A stretch of 64,000 nucleotides of DNA from Gemmatimonadota bacterium (GCA_016712265.1 JADJRJ010000028.1:1559812-1623811); one strand, 5' to 3'; shown: positions 45,084 to 55,603, counted from the stretch's first letter. Program-made: numbers and translations. Notes: a model not told the origin generated them from the letters alone.

Positions 45084-45587
45084 ATGCGTGTGGCGGTGCT
45101 GACCATCTCGGACGCCTGCGCAGCGGGGGCGCGGCAGGACGCATCGGGCGAGGCGATTGCGTCGTGGGTGGCCGCGCGGCCCGATCGCCAGCTCGCGGCG
45201 CGTGCGGTGGTGCCTGATGAGTCGGTGGAGATCGTTCGCGTGCTCCTCGCCTGGTGCGACGGCGACGTCGCGGACCTGGTGCTGACCACGGGGGGGACCG
45301 GCCTTTCGCCGCGCGACATCACGCCGGAGGCGACCCGGGCAGTGCTGGAGCGTGAGGCGCCCGGGCTCGGCGAGCGGATCCGCGGGCTGTCGATGGGTTC
45401 GTTCCCGCGGGCGGCCCTCGCCCGGGGGCTCGCCGGGGTTCGGGGACGTACCCTGGTGGTGAACCTCCCGGGCTCGCCGGGTGGCGTTCAGGATGCCTTG
45501 GCCGCGCTGGACCCCATCGTGGCCCACGCCGTCCAGATCACCCGCGGTGCGGCGACTGATCACTCTGCCGCGATGCTCCCGCCATGA
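45084..45587 (+). CDS. mogA: Molybdopterin adenylyltransferase MogA/MoaB-like
   Basis: 167 residues. The MoCF-binding signature is LVLTTGGTGLSPRDITPEATR, followed by SMGSFPRAALARGLAGVRGRTLVVNLPGSPGGVQDAL. Such proteins adenylylate molybdopterin before molybdate insertion. MogA and MoaB cannot be separated on this evidence. No other moa or moe gene is near. The stop overlaps the next ATG by 4 bp, coupling it to an orphan sigma-54 activator, which is an unusual pairing. Confidence 0.88.
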   Translation: MRVAVLTISDACAAGARQDASGEAIASWVAARPDRQLAARAVVPDESVEIVRVLLAWCDGDVADLVLTTGGTGLSPRDITPEATRAVLEREAPGLGERIRGLSMGSFPRAALARGLAGVRGRTLVVNLPGSPGGVQDALAALDPIVAHAVQITRGAATDHSAAMLPP

Positions 45588-47206
45588 GCCGTGCCTCGGA
45601 TCGGGGATCGAAGGTGCTGGTCACGCTCACCGACGTTGAGCCGGCGGTGCGCGTGAATGCGGCGCTGGAGCAATCCGGAATCGAGACCGCGGTTGTCTCG
45701 CCGTTGGACGACTTGCGGACGGCGCTCAAGCGGGAACGGCCTGGGGTAGTGGTCTTTTCCGGTGGATTGCTCGAACCCCACGTGTTGGCCGTGGTCCATG
45801 ACCTGTTGTGGGAGGGGGTGTCCGCCGTTGGCTTTCTGGATGTGAACGATCCGGCCGTCGAGGCGCGGCTGCGCACCGCCGGGTTCTCCGAGTTGTGGGC
45901 CAAGCCGTTGGCGATTGAGGAGGTGGCCGCCGGCGTCCGACGGCTGCTGGAGCGACAGCGGCTGTCGATGGAGACCGGGCTGATTGGCGAGTCCGATGCG
46001 ATGCGTGCCGTCCTGGTGCAGGTGGAGCAAATCGCTCCAGTGTCGAGCACGGTGCTGATCGAGGGGGAGTCCGGGACGGGGAAGGAACTGGTGGCGCGGG
46101 CCGTGCACCTGCGGAGCCCGCGCCGGAACAAGCCGTTTATTGCCGTGAACGTCGGGGCGCTGCCGGAGACGCTGCTCGAGAGCGAGTTGTTCGGCCACGA
46201 GAAGGGGGCGTTTACCGGGGCCGCAGAGCGTCGTTTGGGCCGGTTCGAGCTGGCGCACGGCGGGACGATCTTCCTGGATGAGATCGGGGAGATTCCCACG
46301 TCGACGCAGGTGAAGCTCCTGCGGGTCTTGGAGGAGCGGGAGGTGACGCGCGTTGGGGGGACGGCGACGATTCCCGTGGACGTGCGCGTGGTGACCGCGA
46401 CAAATGCTCCCCTGCGGGAAGCGGTGGCGACGGGCACGTTCCGGGCCGACCTGTTCTATCGCCTCAACGTGCTGCGGATCTACCTCCCGCCCCTGCGCGA
46501 GCGCCGCGAGGACATCCCGACCCTGGTGCGGCGCTTTGTGGCGGAATTGTCGCAGGCGCACGACCGGCCGTTCCACGGCATCTCGGCCCAGGCGATGCAG
46601 GTGCTGGTGGACTATCCCTGGCCCGGAAATATCCGGGAGCTGCGGAACCTGATCGAAAGCATGGTGGTGCTGAGTCCCGGGCGGGAGATCGGGGCATCGG
46701 ACATTCCGTCCCAAATCCGGGAGGGAGGGTCGCGTCTGCTGCCGGTTCCGATCGGTCCAGTGGTCCGGGGTCAGGCCGGGGCCGACGGGCGGGAGCTGGA
46801 GTTCATCTTGCGCAGCCTGGTCGAGCTGAAGCTGAACGTGGAAGAGTTGCGTCGTCGGCTCGACGAGTCGCAGCTGGCTGCGGGTGGCCCACTGCTTGCT
46901 AGGTCATCGGACCGGTGGGTATCCGGGATGCCTCGAACGGACGAAGTGACCGAGGTCGGGGGGGTGGTCGGGGGCATTGCCCCGCGCGGTGATGGGGAGG
47001 AGCCACCGGTTGCGATCAGCGCCGGGATGACGATGGCGGAGATTGAGCGGGCCGCGATCGAGCTGACGTTGCGCGCGACCCGTGGGAACCGTCGGCGTGC
47101 GGCTGATGTGTTGCGCATCGGCGAGCGGACGTTGTATCGCAAGATTCGCGAATACGAGGCTGGCGGATTGCCGTTTGAAGCGGGCGACGAGGTGACTGAG
47201 GAGTAA
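45584..47206 (+). CDS. Sigma-54-dependent regulator with pseudo-receiver
   Basis: 540 residues. Residues about 10-125 look like a receiver fold, but where the acceptor Asp should be the strand reads GVVVFSGGLL, so phosphorylation is unlikely. The AAA+ domain has GESGTGKEL, the exact GAFTGA loop, FLDEIGEIP, and RREDIPTLVRRF. A long linker (about 385-490) follows. It ends in a Fis-type helix-turn-helix (NRRRAADVLRIGERTLYRKIREYE). It would be controlled by binding of another partner or by amount rather than a kinase. It overlaps the mogA stop. Confidence 0.87.
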   Translation: MSRASDRGSKVLVTLTDVEPAVRVNAALEQSGIETAVVSPLDDLRTALKRERPGVVVFSGGLLEPHVLAVVHDLLWEGVSAVGFLDVNDPAVEARLRTAGFSELWAKPLAIEEVAAGVRRLLERQRLSMETGLIGESDAMRAVLVQVEQIAPVSSTVLIEGESGTGKELVARAVHLRSPRRNKPFIAVNVGALPETLLESELFGHEKGAFTGAAERRLGRFELAHGGTIFLDEIGEIPTSTQVKLLRVLEEREVTRVGGTATIPVDVRVVTATNAPLREAVATGTFRADLFYRLNVLRIYLPPLRERREDIPTLVRRFVAELSQAHDRPFHGISAQAMQVLVDYPWPGNIRELRNLIESMVVLSPGREIGASDIPSQIREGGSRLLPVPIGPVVRGQAGADGRELEFILRSLVELKLNVEELRRRLDESQLAAGGPLLARSSDRWVSGMPRTDEVTEVGGVVGGIAPRGDGEEPPVAISAGMTMAEIERAAIELTLRATRGNRRRAADVLRIGERTLYRKIREYEAGGLPFEAGDEVTEE

Positions 47207-47372
47207 GCAATTGGTACCACGGTTGTGCCCGGCAGTTCTTGTCCTTGAAAATGCGGAGTGGGACCGGCATCTTCACGGCCGAAGCATGGTTTCTCGGGGG
47301 GTGGCGGAGGGGTTTTGTATGTGAACGTGCGCTAATGTAGCCGTCCCTCACCGGGTTTCGAGGAATACACGC

Positions 47373-48170
47373 GTGGCGCAACCACAATCGTCGCCGTTGA
47401 TCGCCGGGAGTGTTCTCCCCATCAAGCGTGCGGAGGAGCTTCTGGCGACCCTTCCTGGGGTGATCGCCGCGAAGATTATCGCAGGTGAGACCGGGGCGGT
47501 GGACGAGATCCACATGCTGACGACGGCGGACGTGACGCCGAAGCAGACGGTCCGGAACGTGGAGAGCGCCCTGATCGCGCACCTTGGGATGCGGGTGGAC
47601 CACCGGAAGATTTCGGTGGCGACCTCGGTGGATGGCCGGAAGGTGTCCGGGGCGCCGGTGCAGCCGCCGGTAGCGGACGCGAAGGTCCCTGTGGCGGTTC
47701 TTACGGAGCCTGCGGTGGGGGAGCGCCCCCCTGTGGGGGACGCGGTAGCGGCCGTGGTGGAGCCTGGGGCAGGGAGCAGCACCCTGCGGCGGGCGTATTA
47801 CTTCGAGGATGTCGAGGTGAGTCGGTCCCGGGCGAAGGGGCTGACCTGTCGCGTTACTCTGGCCCGAGGCGGCAAGTCCTTCACGGGAGAAGCCGAAGGC
47901 ACGGAGAACGAGCGATCCCGGGTGGAGCTGGCGGCGCGAGCGGCATTGCGGGCGCTGGCGGAGGCGGACCAGTCGTTGCGGTTACTGGATCTGGCTGGGG
48001 TGCGAGTGATCGAGGCGTTTGACCGTGAGTTCGTCTTCGTTGGGGTGACGGTACAGCATGCGCGCGCGAGCGCGATGTTGACGGGGAGTTGCGAGTTGAA
48101 GGACAGTGCCGAGACGGCGAGTGTGTTGTCGGTCTTGGACGCAACGAACCGGTGGTTGGGCCGTCGTTAG
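47373..48170 (+). CDS. Conserved two-domain protein of unknown function
   Basis: 265 residues, GTG start. Domain 1 (about 10-95): RAEELLATLPGVIAAKIIAGETGAVDEIHMLTTADVTPKQTVRNVESALIAHLG is a clean alpha/beta pattern. A Pro/Val-rich linker (about 95-140) follows. Domain 2 (about 145-265) begins AYYFEDVEVSRSRAKGLTCRVTLARGGKSFTGEAEGT and ends with LDATNRWLG; its beta strands and one long helix suggest a similar fold, perhaps a duplicated domain. The low-complexity linker argues for two independent modules. No known family is recognised. It is the last intact gene of the CGTTAGGC-containing region, its own TAG stop lying in that octamer. Confidence 0.75.
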   Translation: MAQPQSSPLIAGSVLPIKRAEELLATLPGVIAAKIIAGETGAVDEIHMLTTADVTPKQTVRNVESALIAHLGMRVDHRKISVATSVDGRKVSGAPVQPPVADAKVPVAVLTEPAVGERPPVGDAVAAVVEPGAGSSTLRRAYYFEDVEVSRSRAKGLTCRVTLARGGKSFTGEAEGTENERSRVELAARAALRALAEADQSLRLLDLAGVRVIEAFDREFVFVGVTVQHARASAMLTGSCELKDSAETASVLSVLDATNRWLGRR

Positions 48171-48590
48171 GCGGTGGTAGTGACCCATACGGACATCGAA
48201 CTCTTTCGACCGAGGCGAGCAGACATCGACGCGAAGGACAACTGAGGGCCCCCGTTCCTGGCAGGAAAGTAGTTCGGCAGGTTGAGCGAAATTCGAGCGG
48301 GAACAACAGGTACGTGAGCGGAGCCGACCGGAAAAACTCGTGACTGCACGTCGCAGTTACGCGATTCGATGGGAGGTTACGCGGTATGTCTTTGATTCAA
48401 TGGCTGACGGCCCTTCTTACGGGCGGCCTGCACTGGGGCTAGCAACGGGCAACGGGGGCCCACTCCACATCGCGCAGAAGTCGTGACTCGGTAGGCGCCA
48501 ATTTGAGCAACGAGAGGAACTCTCGCCTCGAAGCGAGGCCGTGGAGTAAGATCGCCGAACGGGTGCACGGCATAGCGCCAGCTCGGGAGC
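48171..48590. other. Intergenic stretch without a recognisable gene
   Basis: About 420 bp with no convincing protein or RNA gene. Two small perfect hairpins lie side by side near its end: GAGAG-GAA-CTCTC (48512-48524) and GCCTCG-AAG-CGAGGC (48525-48539). Composition is less GC-rich than upstream. Confidence 0.5.
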
Positions 48591-48594
48591 AGCG

Positions 48595-49916
48595 GCGCGC
48601 TCGCCCTTGGTTCTCGCCGGCGTCGCGATCTTACGGCGGTGGCTGCCGCTTGGGGCTGTGCGTCGTGGTATCCCATGTCGTCAGGGGCATTCCACGGTCG
48701 CACTGGTTCTGATTGGCCTCGGCACGCTCGCGGAATTCCTGCCGTACCAGGGTCGATCTCGTGGAGCCGTGGGATCAGTGGCGATCATTCCTTTCGCCGC
48801 CGCGATCTTCGTCCTGCCTGACTTCCGTGCCCCTGATGATTGGGGCCGCGCAGTCGCGGATCCAGGCGGTTCATCGCCGCCCGCCACTCAAGGTTGGCTT
48901 CAATGTCGCCCAGTGGCTGCTCTCCGCTGTCTGCGCAATCGTCGCATTGCGATGGGCTGATATCGCGCGGAGGCGATGGGAGCCTCAGTTTTGTCGATGG
49001 GCTTGAGGATCGAGCATACTGCCGGCAGCAGCGGCCTTTGCGACGATGACCCTGGTAAACGCTGTTCTGCGTGGCGGCTATCATCAGCCGCGACCAAGGC
49101 ACCAGCCGTTCCTACGATCGCTTTGGACAACGCTGCGTCCCATGCCGGTCCTGGTCGGGTTGCAGGTGGTCATCGCCTTCTACCTCGCGTGGCTCGCCTC
49201 CCATCTTGGATGGCTCGGTGCGGCCGGGATGGTATTGCCGCTACTTGCGGTCCGTCAGCTGTCGCGCACGACGATCGAGCTCACTCGCGTTACCGAAGAG
49301 CTTCTCGATCTGATGGTGGCCGCAATCGAGGCGCGCGATCCGTATACATCGGGCCACTCGAAGCGTGTCGCGTCCGCAGCGACGAAGATCGCCAAGGCAA
49401 TAGGTCTAAAGCCCGAGGAGGTTGAGCGGGTCCAAGTCGCAGCCCTGCTGCATGACGTCGGGAAGATCAATGAGGAGTTCGCAAGGATTCTTGCGAAGGA
49501 GGGACGGCTGACCGCAGAGGAGTGGGACATCATGAAGCGTCATCCCATCAGAAGTGCGGAGCTGGTAGGCTTAGTGTCGAGCCTTAGGGATCTGGTGCCC
49601 GCTGTGCGCCATCACCACGAGAACTGGGATGGAACAGGCTATCCGGATGGTCGAAAGGGTCAGGATATTCCCCTGGCGTCTAGGATCATCATGTTCGCTG
49701 ATACCCTCGATGCCATTACAACGGACAGGCCGTACCGGCGAGCGTTGGATCCCGAGGAAGCAAGGAAGGAGTTCATCAAGTTCCGGGGCCGACAGTTCGA
49801 TCCAGCGATATGCGACGCGGTAGTGTCTGAAGGAGGTTTTGGAGGAACTCTACCATGCAGCGCGAAGGTCGCAGCTCACGCAACCGAGTGCGGCCCCTAC
49901 CGCCACCGTGGCGTAG
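48595..49916 (+). pseudogene. HD-GYP c-di-GMP phosphodiesterase gene broken by frameshifts
   Basis: The N-terminal membrane part is split over three frames: LVLIGLGTLAEFLPY and IIPFAAAIFVLPDF from about 48694, then LKVGFNVAQWLLSAVCAIVAL, then the frame open from 49007. The HD-GYP domain (from about 49300) is intact in that frame: DPYTSGHSKRVASAA, ALLHDVGKI, HHENWDGTGYPDG, ADTLDAITTDRPYR. Near 49825 another shift is needed; the new frame reads LKEVLEELYHAARRS to TAG 49914-49916. It then ends 2 bp before the convergent regulator gene. HD-GYP enzymes hydrolyse c-di-GMP. At least three or four single-base indels make it a pseudogene or a badly sequenced gene. Confidence 0.75.
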
Positions 49917-49918
49917 GT

Positions 49919-52900
49919 TCACGCGAGAGCGAGCTCCGAGAGGCACGTAAGGATCGCGGGGGCTGGCCCCTTCCGATCCCGCCGGAGTTTCTCGGTATAC
50001 GAGGCCCAGAACGCCTTGGCGTACTTTACGCCGCTAGTCAAGGAAATGTGCTTTGCCGCCGCCAGCGCCAGATGGTCCCACGCGCCCCGCGCCATCACGA
50101 CAGGCAGCGGTCCCTCAATCCCGGCGTCGACCTCCGCGCCTTCCGCCAACTGAACGCGCGGCGCAAAAACAGCTGGAGGCCGACGCGCTCCGCCGGCCCA
50201 TCGAGAGGGTGCGATTCGCAAAGCGAGCGCGCGGAGTATATCACTCGCCTCCAGTGAATAGTCCTCGGCTGGATCTAGGAACGCGAGTTGACTCAGGATC
50301 CAAATGTGACGCCGAAGGGCGAGAGGCTCCGCTGGCTTGGTGAGCTCGCGGGAGCGTTCAACGACTCTGCGAAGTCGGTCCACGCGGCCGGTGTGCGCGG
50401 CTATCTGCGCCAGTCCTAGCAACGTCGCGTGCTCATGCTGGTGATAGGCCAAGTCTGGCCGCATCCGACAGCGCCGTGGAAAGTGGTTCCCAGGCTTGGT
50501 CCGAGGAGCCGACGCGGATCAAGGCATAGGCGGCATGGCGAAGCTCCCGGAGCCTGAGTGCAGGGTTGGTTTGTCGCTCAGTCGAGACGACTCTCCTCGT
50601 CAGTCCCTGCACTCGTTCCCCGTCACCGCCGATCGCAGCCAGGATGAGTTGAAGGCTCCTGGCTTCGGTGCTGGCTGATGTCGCCGCGACTGACTCGACG
50701 CGGGCGTACTCCACAGGGAGTGGCCAAGTCCCCAGCGACTCGTCCCAGGCTGCCACGGCCAGAAGCCCAGCATGAGCCCGGAGTGCGTCCGGTAGACCGT
50801 CCGCGTGTAGCGCTGCAACGACGACGGTTGGATTCGGCGGTATGTGACGGTAGAAGTAGTCGGCGCTTGCTTGATAGAGGCTGAGTTCGACGTCGACTTT
50901 GTCGCCTGCGCTTGAGGTCAGCAGGGCGAGTTCCTCCGTGAGGCTGGCCCAGCTGTTCGCTGCGTATAACGCCCGCAAGAGAAGCAGCTTGGCCCTGCGG
51001 CGCACCTTCTCAGACGAAGCTAGCAGCGCTGCGCGCTTGTGCGACTGCGAGGATTCGTTCGCGAGACCAAGCGACAGTAGAAGCTCGCCGAGAGTGTTTG
51101 CTACCTCAGCGGCTCGGTCGGAGGACCCCGCGAGCTCCCAGCTCTCACTCGCCGTCGCGAGTAGGTCGGGGTCGCGGTTTGCATGGGCCTCGCGCTCGAG
51201 TATTTCGGCCGTACGGATGCGAGCGAATGTCAGGGCACTGGCGGACGCCATTCGCTGGATCACCTCTGCAATAGTCCTATGCCTAAGGCGGATGGCGGAT
51301 GAATGCGACAAGACCAATCCCGCGCGCTCCAACTCCTCAAGCGCTGATAAGAACTCCATCGGCGTCAATCCCAACACCCGCGTCACACGCTCCAGCGTCG
51401 CATGCGATTGCAACAGGCTCACCACCAGCAACACCCGCTGCGCATGCTCGCGCAAACCCGCAAACTGCAGCTCGATCAGCCCGCGAATCGTCGACGGAGG
51501 CGCGTCGTCCGATCCCCCGCGACCACGATGGGCCGCCAGCTCCCCCAAGTAGAACGGGTTCCCGGCCGCGGTGGCCGCAAACCGGGTCACTTCCGCCGGC
51601 GTGAACGGAACCCGATTCCGCTCCGACCAACGCTCCAGGAACGCCACCGCATCGCCCTGCGCCATCGACGGCAACCGCACATGACGCACCCGGCCATCCG
51701 ATCCCGTAATACCCAGCGTCGCATAGAAGTCCGGGAGCTGGCGCGCGGCCATCAGGAGCAACAGCGACCGCTCAGGCAACCGGTGCGTGACATCCGTGAA
51801 AATGCGCCACGAGGTCTGGTGCAACCGATGCGCGTCGTCGATGAAGATCACCAGGGGCGCCTCCTCCGCGATCGCCGACACCAACTCGGACAGCGAATAC
51901 ACCAGCTGGGCATAGGCCAGGTCCGCCGTCATGCCGCTCGAGAGTGGCTGCTGTGGATCCGGGTGCAGCAGCCGGCGCAGGTAATGCAGGTGCTCCTGGC
52001 CACACCCCAACGCCCCGGGCTGGCTTAGCAACATCCCGGTCAATCCCAACAGGCTGGACAGTGGAGCGATGGTGTCGCCAGCTCCGCAGGTGTAGGTCAC
52101 CACGAGCCCGCCGTCGAGCACCGCCAGACGCAAGAGCTCCGTGGATGTGCGCGTCTTGCCGATCCCCGCTTCCCCGGTCACCAACGCGCATTGCCCCATG
52201 CCGCGACGCGTCCCCGCCCACACGTCTCGCAAGCTCCCCAAACTCCTTCGCGCGGCCCACAAAGGGCACCTCGAAGCGCAACGGCATCAGGGCGTCATCC
52301 ATCCCCTCCGACACCCGGCGCCGCAACGTCCGCACCGGGATGCGCAACGCGTCGCTGACCTCGCCCACCTCGGATTCGTACCGGTCCAGCAGCATCAGGG
52401 CGTCTACCTTGCTGCCGTCCATCACCAGCGCTTCAGCGAGCGCCAGCGTCGCCGTCTCGTTGAGCGGATCGAGGGCCAGGAGCGCGCGTGCGAGCTCATG
52501 GATGTCGCCAAAACGCGCCTGCGCCCTGGCGTCCACGATCGCAGCGGCCAGCGCTCGTCGACGCACGGCGGCGGCCCGATCGCGCAGCTCCTCCACCCAC
52601 TCCCGAAAGGCGCTCCCCAACTGCGACGAGTAGCCGGGTAGGAATGGCTGGGTCCCGATGCGCACCAGCTCGCTGCGATCGATCGGGCCATGCAATAGCT
52701 CCCGCAAGTCGATCTCGGTGTCATTCTCGTCTATGGAGACGTGACCCGCGCGCAGGTGGATCGGAACCCCAAGCTGGCGCAGGCGATACAACGCCTGGCG
52801 CAACGAGTGCCGTCCCTGTTCACCCGTGGACGACGGCCAGATGATCCGGCACAGCTCGTCGCGCGCCACCCCACGCGGGTCGGACGCGGACACGTACAGG

Positions 52901-52986
52901 AGCACCCCGAACAGGATCTCCGCGTCGGGTTCGATCCGGGCAATCGGGGTCTCGAAAACTGGCGGACCGAAAGTGAGCGCGCGCAT
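49919..52986 (-). pseudogene. BTAD/AAA LuxR-type-style transcriptional activator gene in three frames
   Basis: Read on the minus strand it covers three overlapping frames. The first (from ATG at 52986) has a SARP-like N-terminus: DELCRIIWPSSTGEQGRHSLRQALYRLR, then a BTAD helical region with TATLALAEALVMDGSKVDALMLLDRYE and the FVGRAKEFGELARRV element. Near 52230 it must shift to the second, VTGEAGIGKTRTSTELL (P-loop) with LVIFIDDAHRL, and a long helical/TPR-like region. Near 50460 a further shift gives MRPDLAYHQHEHATLLGLAQIAAH to the stop at 49919. Usual members are about 1000 residues, as here. Two +1 indels break it. Targets unknown. Confidence 0.75.
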
Positions 52987-53032
52987 AAGGAGACTCGCGA
53001 GCGCGACAAGGTCAACGCCCGAAGAACGGTTG

Positions 53033-53491
53033 CGCTAATCTGGCATCCGCCGTCACGTAGGCGTCAAGCCACCCCGGGCGGCCTCGTCGGTTGGCGGTCT
53101 TGCCCGAGCCGGACTGGCCAGGGGGCGCCGGCCAGGCGCCGCCCGGATTCCGCCTGCAGCGCCAGGCCAGACCCCCCCGGCGGTGAGCCCCGACTCCGAG
53201 GTCCGGCCCCCTGCGGCATGGAACGCGCGACCGCACCCCCGGTCCCCAGCCGCCTGTCGCGAGGAGGTGTCGCCCGCTCGCGTGTGGCCACCCGTGACAC
53301 CCTCGGACAGGAATCCCCGACGCGAGTTTCCTGCACACCGGGTGCCCCAATTGCTGATGTCCCGGCGACGAGTATTGAGGTAGGATGCAGGTGCACGCCG
53401 GCGCCGCGTGTTGGCGTGGCAGCGTCTGACGCAAGGGATGCAGCGGACCGGTGTGGACGCGGACCCGGTCCGCGACGACAGGGAGGGAGCT
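53033..53491. other. Intergenic stretch without a recognisable gene
   Basis: About 460 bp between the start of the BTAD regulator and an exported protein gene. Long open frames here are shadows of high GC. A GGGAGGGAG ribosome-binding-like site lies just before the GTG at 53492. Nothing else is convincing. Confidence 0.45.
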
Positions 53492-53979
53492 GTGCGAACG
53501 ACACTACGATTGATCGGTCACCTCATGGTGGCTGCTACTTATGCAGGAGCGGCGACGGCGGCCGGTGCGCAAACACTCGCGGAGACCCCAGTGGGGAATC
53601 GGGTGCAGCTCACCATTCGCGACTCGTTGCGGCAGGGGCCATTCCAACGCGCGCGCCAGAACGTGATCGGGCAGTTTGTGCGCGCGAATACCGACTCCGT
53701 CTGGCTGCGCCTGAGGGGGCACTGGGGAGTTCGGGGGTGGCCCGAACGTCCATCACAAAGGCCCAGGTCAGCACCGGCGCCTCGCGGTGGAAAAGCTCGC
53801 TCCTGCTGGGGGTCGGATGGGGGCTTGGGATGGCGGCGGCCATCGCGATCGATGACCTCGACCATGAGCACGAACACCGGGCGCGGGACGCCTGGGTCGG
53901 GGCAGGGGTTGGACTCGGCGCTGGACTCGTCGTGGGTGCGACCTGGCCGTTCGAGATGTGGCGAGGGGTCCGCGACTGA
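53492..53979 (+). pseudogene. Exported small protein with glycine-zipper, frameshifted
   Basis: GTG 53492 after GGGAGGGAGC opens a signal peptide (MVAATYAGAATAAGAQT) and then NRVQLTIRDSLRQGPFQRARQNVIGQFVRANTDSVWLRLR. Near 53720-53750 the reading frame must change; the other frame reads RTSITKAQVSTGASRWKSSLLLGVGWGLGMAAAIAID and ends ATWPFEMWRGVRD at 53979. The joined product, about 160 residues, has the layout of small exported proteins with a strand-rich part and a glycine-rich membrane helix. It is not assigned a function. The single indel could be real or a sequencing error. Confidence 0.55.
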
Positions 53980-54081
53980 CCTTGGGGGGGGCGATGGGGC
54001 ATCGGCGGGAGGCGGAGGTGTACCTGAGCTCCGCGTCTCGCCGGTCTGGCGCAGGTGGAGGGATCGGCTGACATTCGCGGC

Positions 54082-55411
54082 ATGCAATCGTCGCCCTTGC
54101 TTGCCCTCTTCGTCCTGGCCATCGCCGCCGGCCGGCCGCGCGCCCAGGACGCCGCGCCGCCCAACATCCTGCTCGTCATCACGGATGACCTCGGCTACGG
54201 AGACCTTGGCGTCACCGGGGCGCAGGACATTCGCACCCCGCATCTCGACGCCCTCGCCCGGCAGGGGATCCGGTTCACCGAGTTCTACGCCAACGGGCCG
54301 CTCTGCACGCCAACGCGGGCGGCGCTGATCAGCGGGCGTTACCAGCAACGAGTGGCGATCGAGGAGGCGTTCGGCGGCGCGTCGTCGTCGTTCGCCGAGC
54401 GCGGGCTGCCTGTGCGTGGCAGCTCGCTCCCCCAGTTGCTGAAGGGTCGGGGCTACACCACGGGGCTCATCGGCAAGTGGCATTTGGGCTACAAGCCGGA
54501 GTTCTCGCCGCGCGCCCATGGGTTTGACACCTTCTGGGGATCAAGAGCGGATACGTCGACTACTACCATCACACCGATGGTGCCGGCCGCCCGGACCTGT
54601 TCGACGGCGACACGCCGACAACGGTGGACGGCTACATGACCGACCTCATCACGGAACGCGCGCTGCGGTTTGTGCGTGAGCACCGGGCGCGACCGTTCTT
54701 CCTCGAGGTCGCGTACACGGCCCCCCATTGGCCGTACCAGCCGCCAGGACGCGAGACCCGCGCCGCGCGCAACGCGGCGCATCTCGATGCCCGTGACGAC
54801 GACCCCGGCACCCGCGCCGACTACGCCCGGATGGTCGAACGCGCAGACGCGGGCATCGGGGAGTTGGTACGACTGGTGGACTCGCTGGGCATCGCCCGCA
54901 ACACCCTCGTGGTCTTCACCAATGACAATGGGGGCGAGTGGCTCTCGCGCAATGCGCCGTTCCGGCATCGCAAGTGGACCCTCTGGGAAGGGGGGATTCG
55001 CGTCCCCACGATCATGCGCTGGCTCGGGCGCATCCCCGCCGGGCGGACGACCGCGCAAGTCGGGATCACGATGGACCTCACGGCGACCATCGCGGCGGCC
55101 GCCGGCGCGACCGTTCCTCGTGACGCGGGACATGAAGGAGTGAACCTCCTCCCGACCGCGCTCTCAATCGGGCGGCGCAGCCTGGCAGCTCTACTGGCGC
55201 ACCCGTGCCGGGGGTGACGCAGCAGGCCGTGCGAGACGGCGACTGGAAGTTGCTCGTGGACGGACCGTCGGCGCTGTTGTTCAATGTGCGGGAGGATCCG
55301 GGAGAGGCGCGGGACCTGGCGGCGCAGCGTCCGGAGGTCGCGCGTCGGCTCGCGCGATTGCTTCGCGAATGGAACGCGTCCGTCGATGCCGACGCGGGGG
55401 CGAAGCGATAG
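54082..55411 (+). pseudogene. Sulfatase (formylglycine type) gene broken by frameshifts
   Basis: ATG 54082 starts a signal peptide (SSPLLALFVLAIAAG). The sulfatase fold follows: PPNILLVITDDLGYGDLG with metal-binding Asp residues, then CTPTRAALISGRYQQR, the C-x-P-x-R motif whose Cys becomes formylglycine, and IGKWHLGY. Near 54537 the frame must change to give GIKSGYVDYYHHTDGAG and the middle domain, VFTNDNGGEWLS and GIRVPTIMRW. Near 55160-55214 another shift reaches PGVTQQAVRDGDWKLLVDG and the end at 55411. The final segment is part of the 480-bp repeat. It is a likely arylsulfatase acting on sulfated glycans, now inactive or with errors. Confidence 0.8.
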
Positions 55412-55600
55412 AGGCGGCGCGTGGCCTAAGCTTTGAATGCCCGCTACGGTACTCCCTGGTGGCGCGTGGCGTCGCCGCGATGCAGCTTGCGGTGACGTTT
55501 CTGCCTCGGTTGAGAATGTCCGGGTTGCCCTCGGCGACGACTGCTGCACCCAGGGGCGAACCACGGGAGAGCGTGCGCCTGAAAAGGCGCACGCTCGTTT
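55119..55600 (+). repeat. 480-bp direct repeat, copy A (sulfatase tail plus terminator)
   Basis: The segment from CGTGACGCGGG through the sulfatase C-terminus, about 155 bp after its stop and a terminator hairpin recurs at 59761-60242 with only scattered differences by eye. Copy A is the end of the sulfatase pseudogene. In copy B the rest of the gene is missing. The two copies flank the blaI/M56/beta-lactamase genes. Confidence 0.85.
55569..55600 (+). terminator. Terminator hairpin in repeat copy A
   Basis: GAGCGTGCGCC (55569-55579) pairs with GGCGCACGCTC (55586-55596) around TGAAAA, followed by GTTT. It is a clear rho-independent terminator for the sulfatase transcript, conserved in copy B. 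Confidence 0.8.
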
Positions 55601-55603
55601 CTC

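Noticed and set aside
48171..48590. Riboswitch or structural RNA before the HD-GYP gene
   Set aside because: No match by eye to c-di-GMP, TPP, SAM or cobalamin riboswitch cores.
52741..53979. 412-codon plus-strand open frame
   Set aside because: Its first part is antisense to the BTAD regulator; only the last 80 codons look coding and belong to the frameshifted exported protein.
55210..55214. Sec/readthrough as explanation for the broken sulfatase, beta-lactamase and sigma genes
   Set aside because: These need changes of reading frame, not only readthrough of one TGA, so they are indels.
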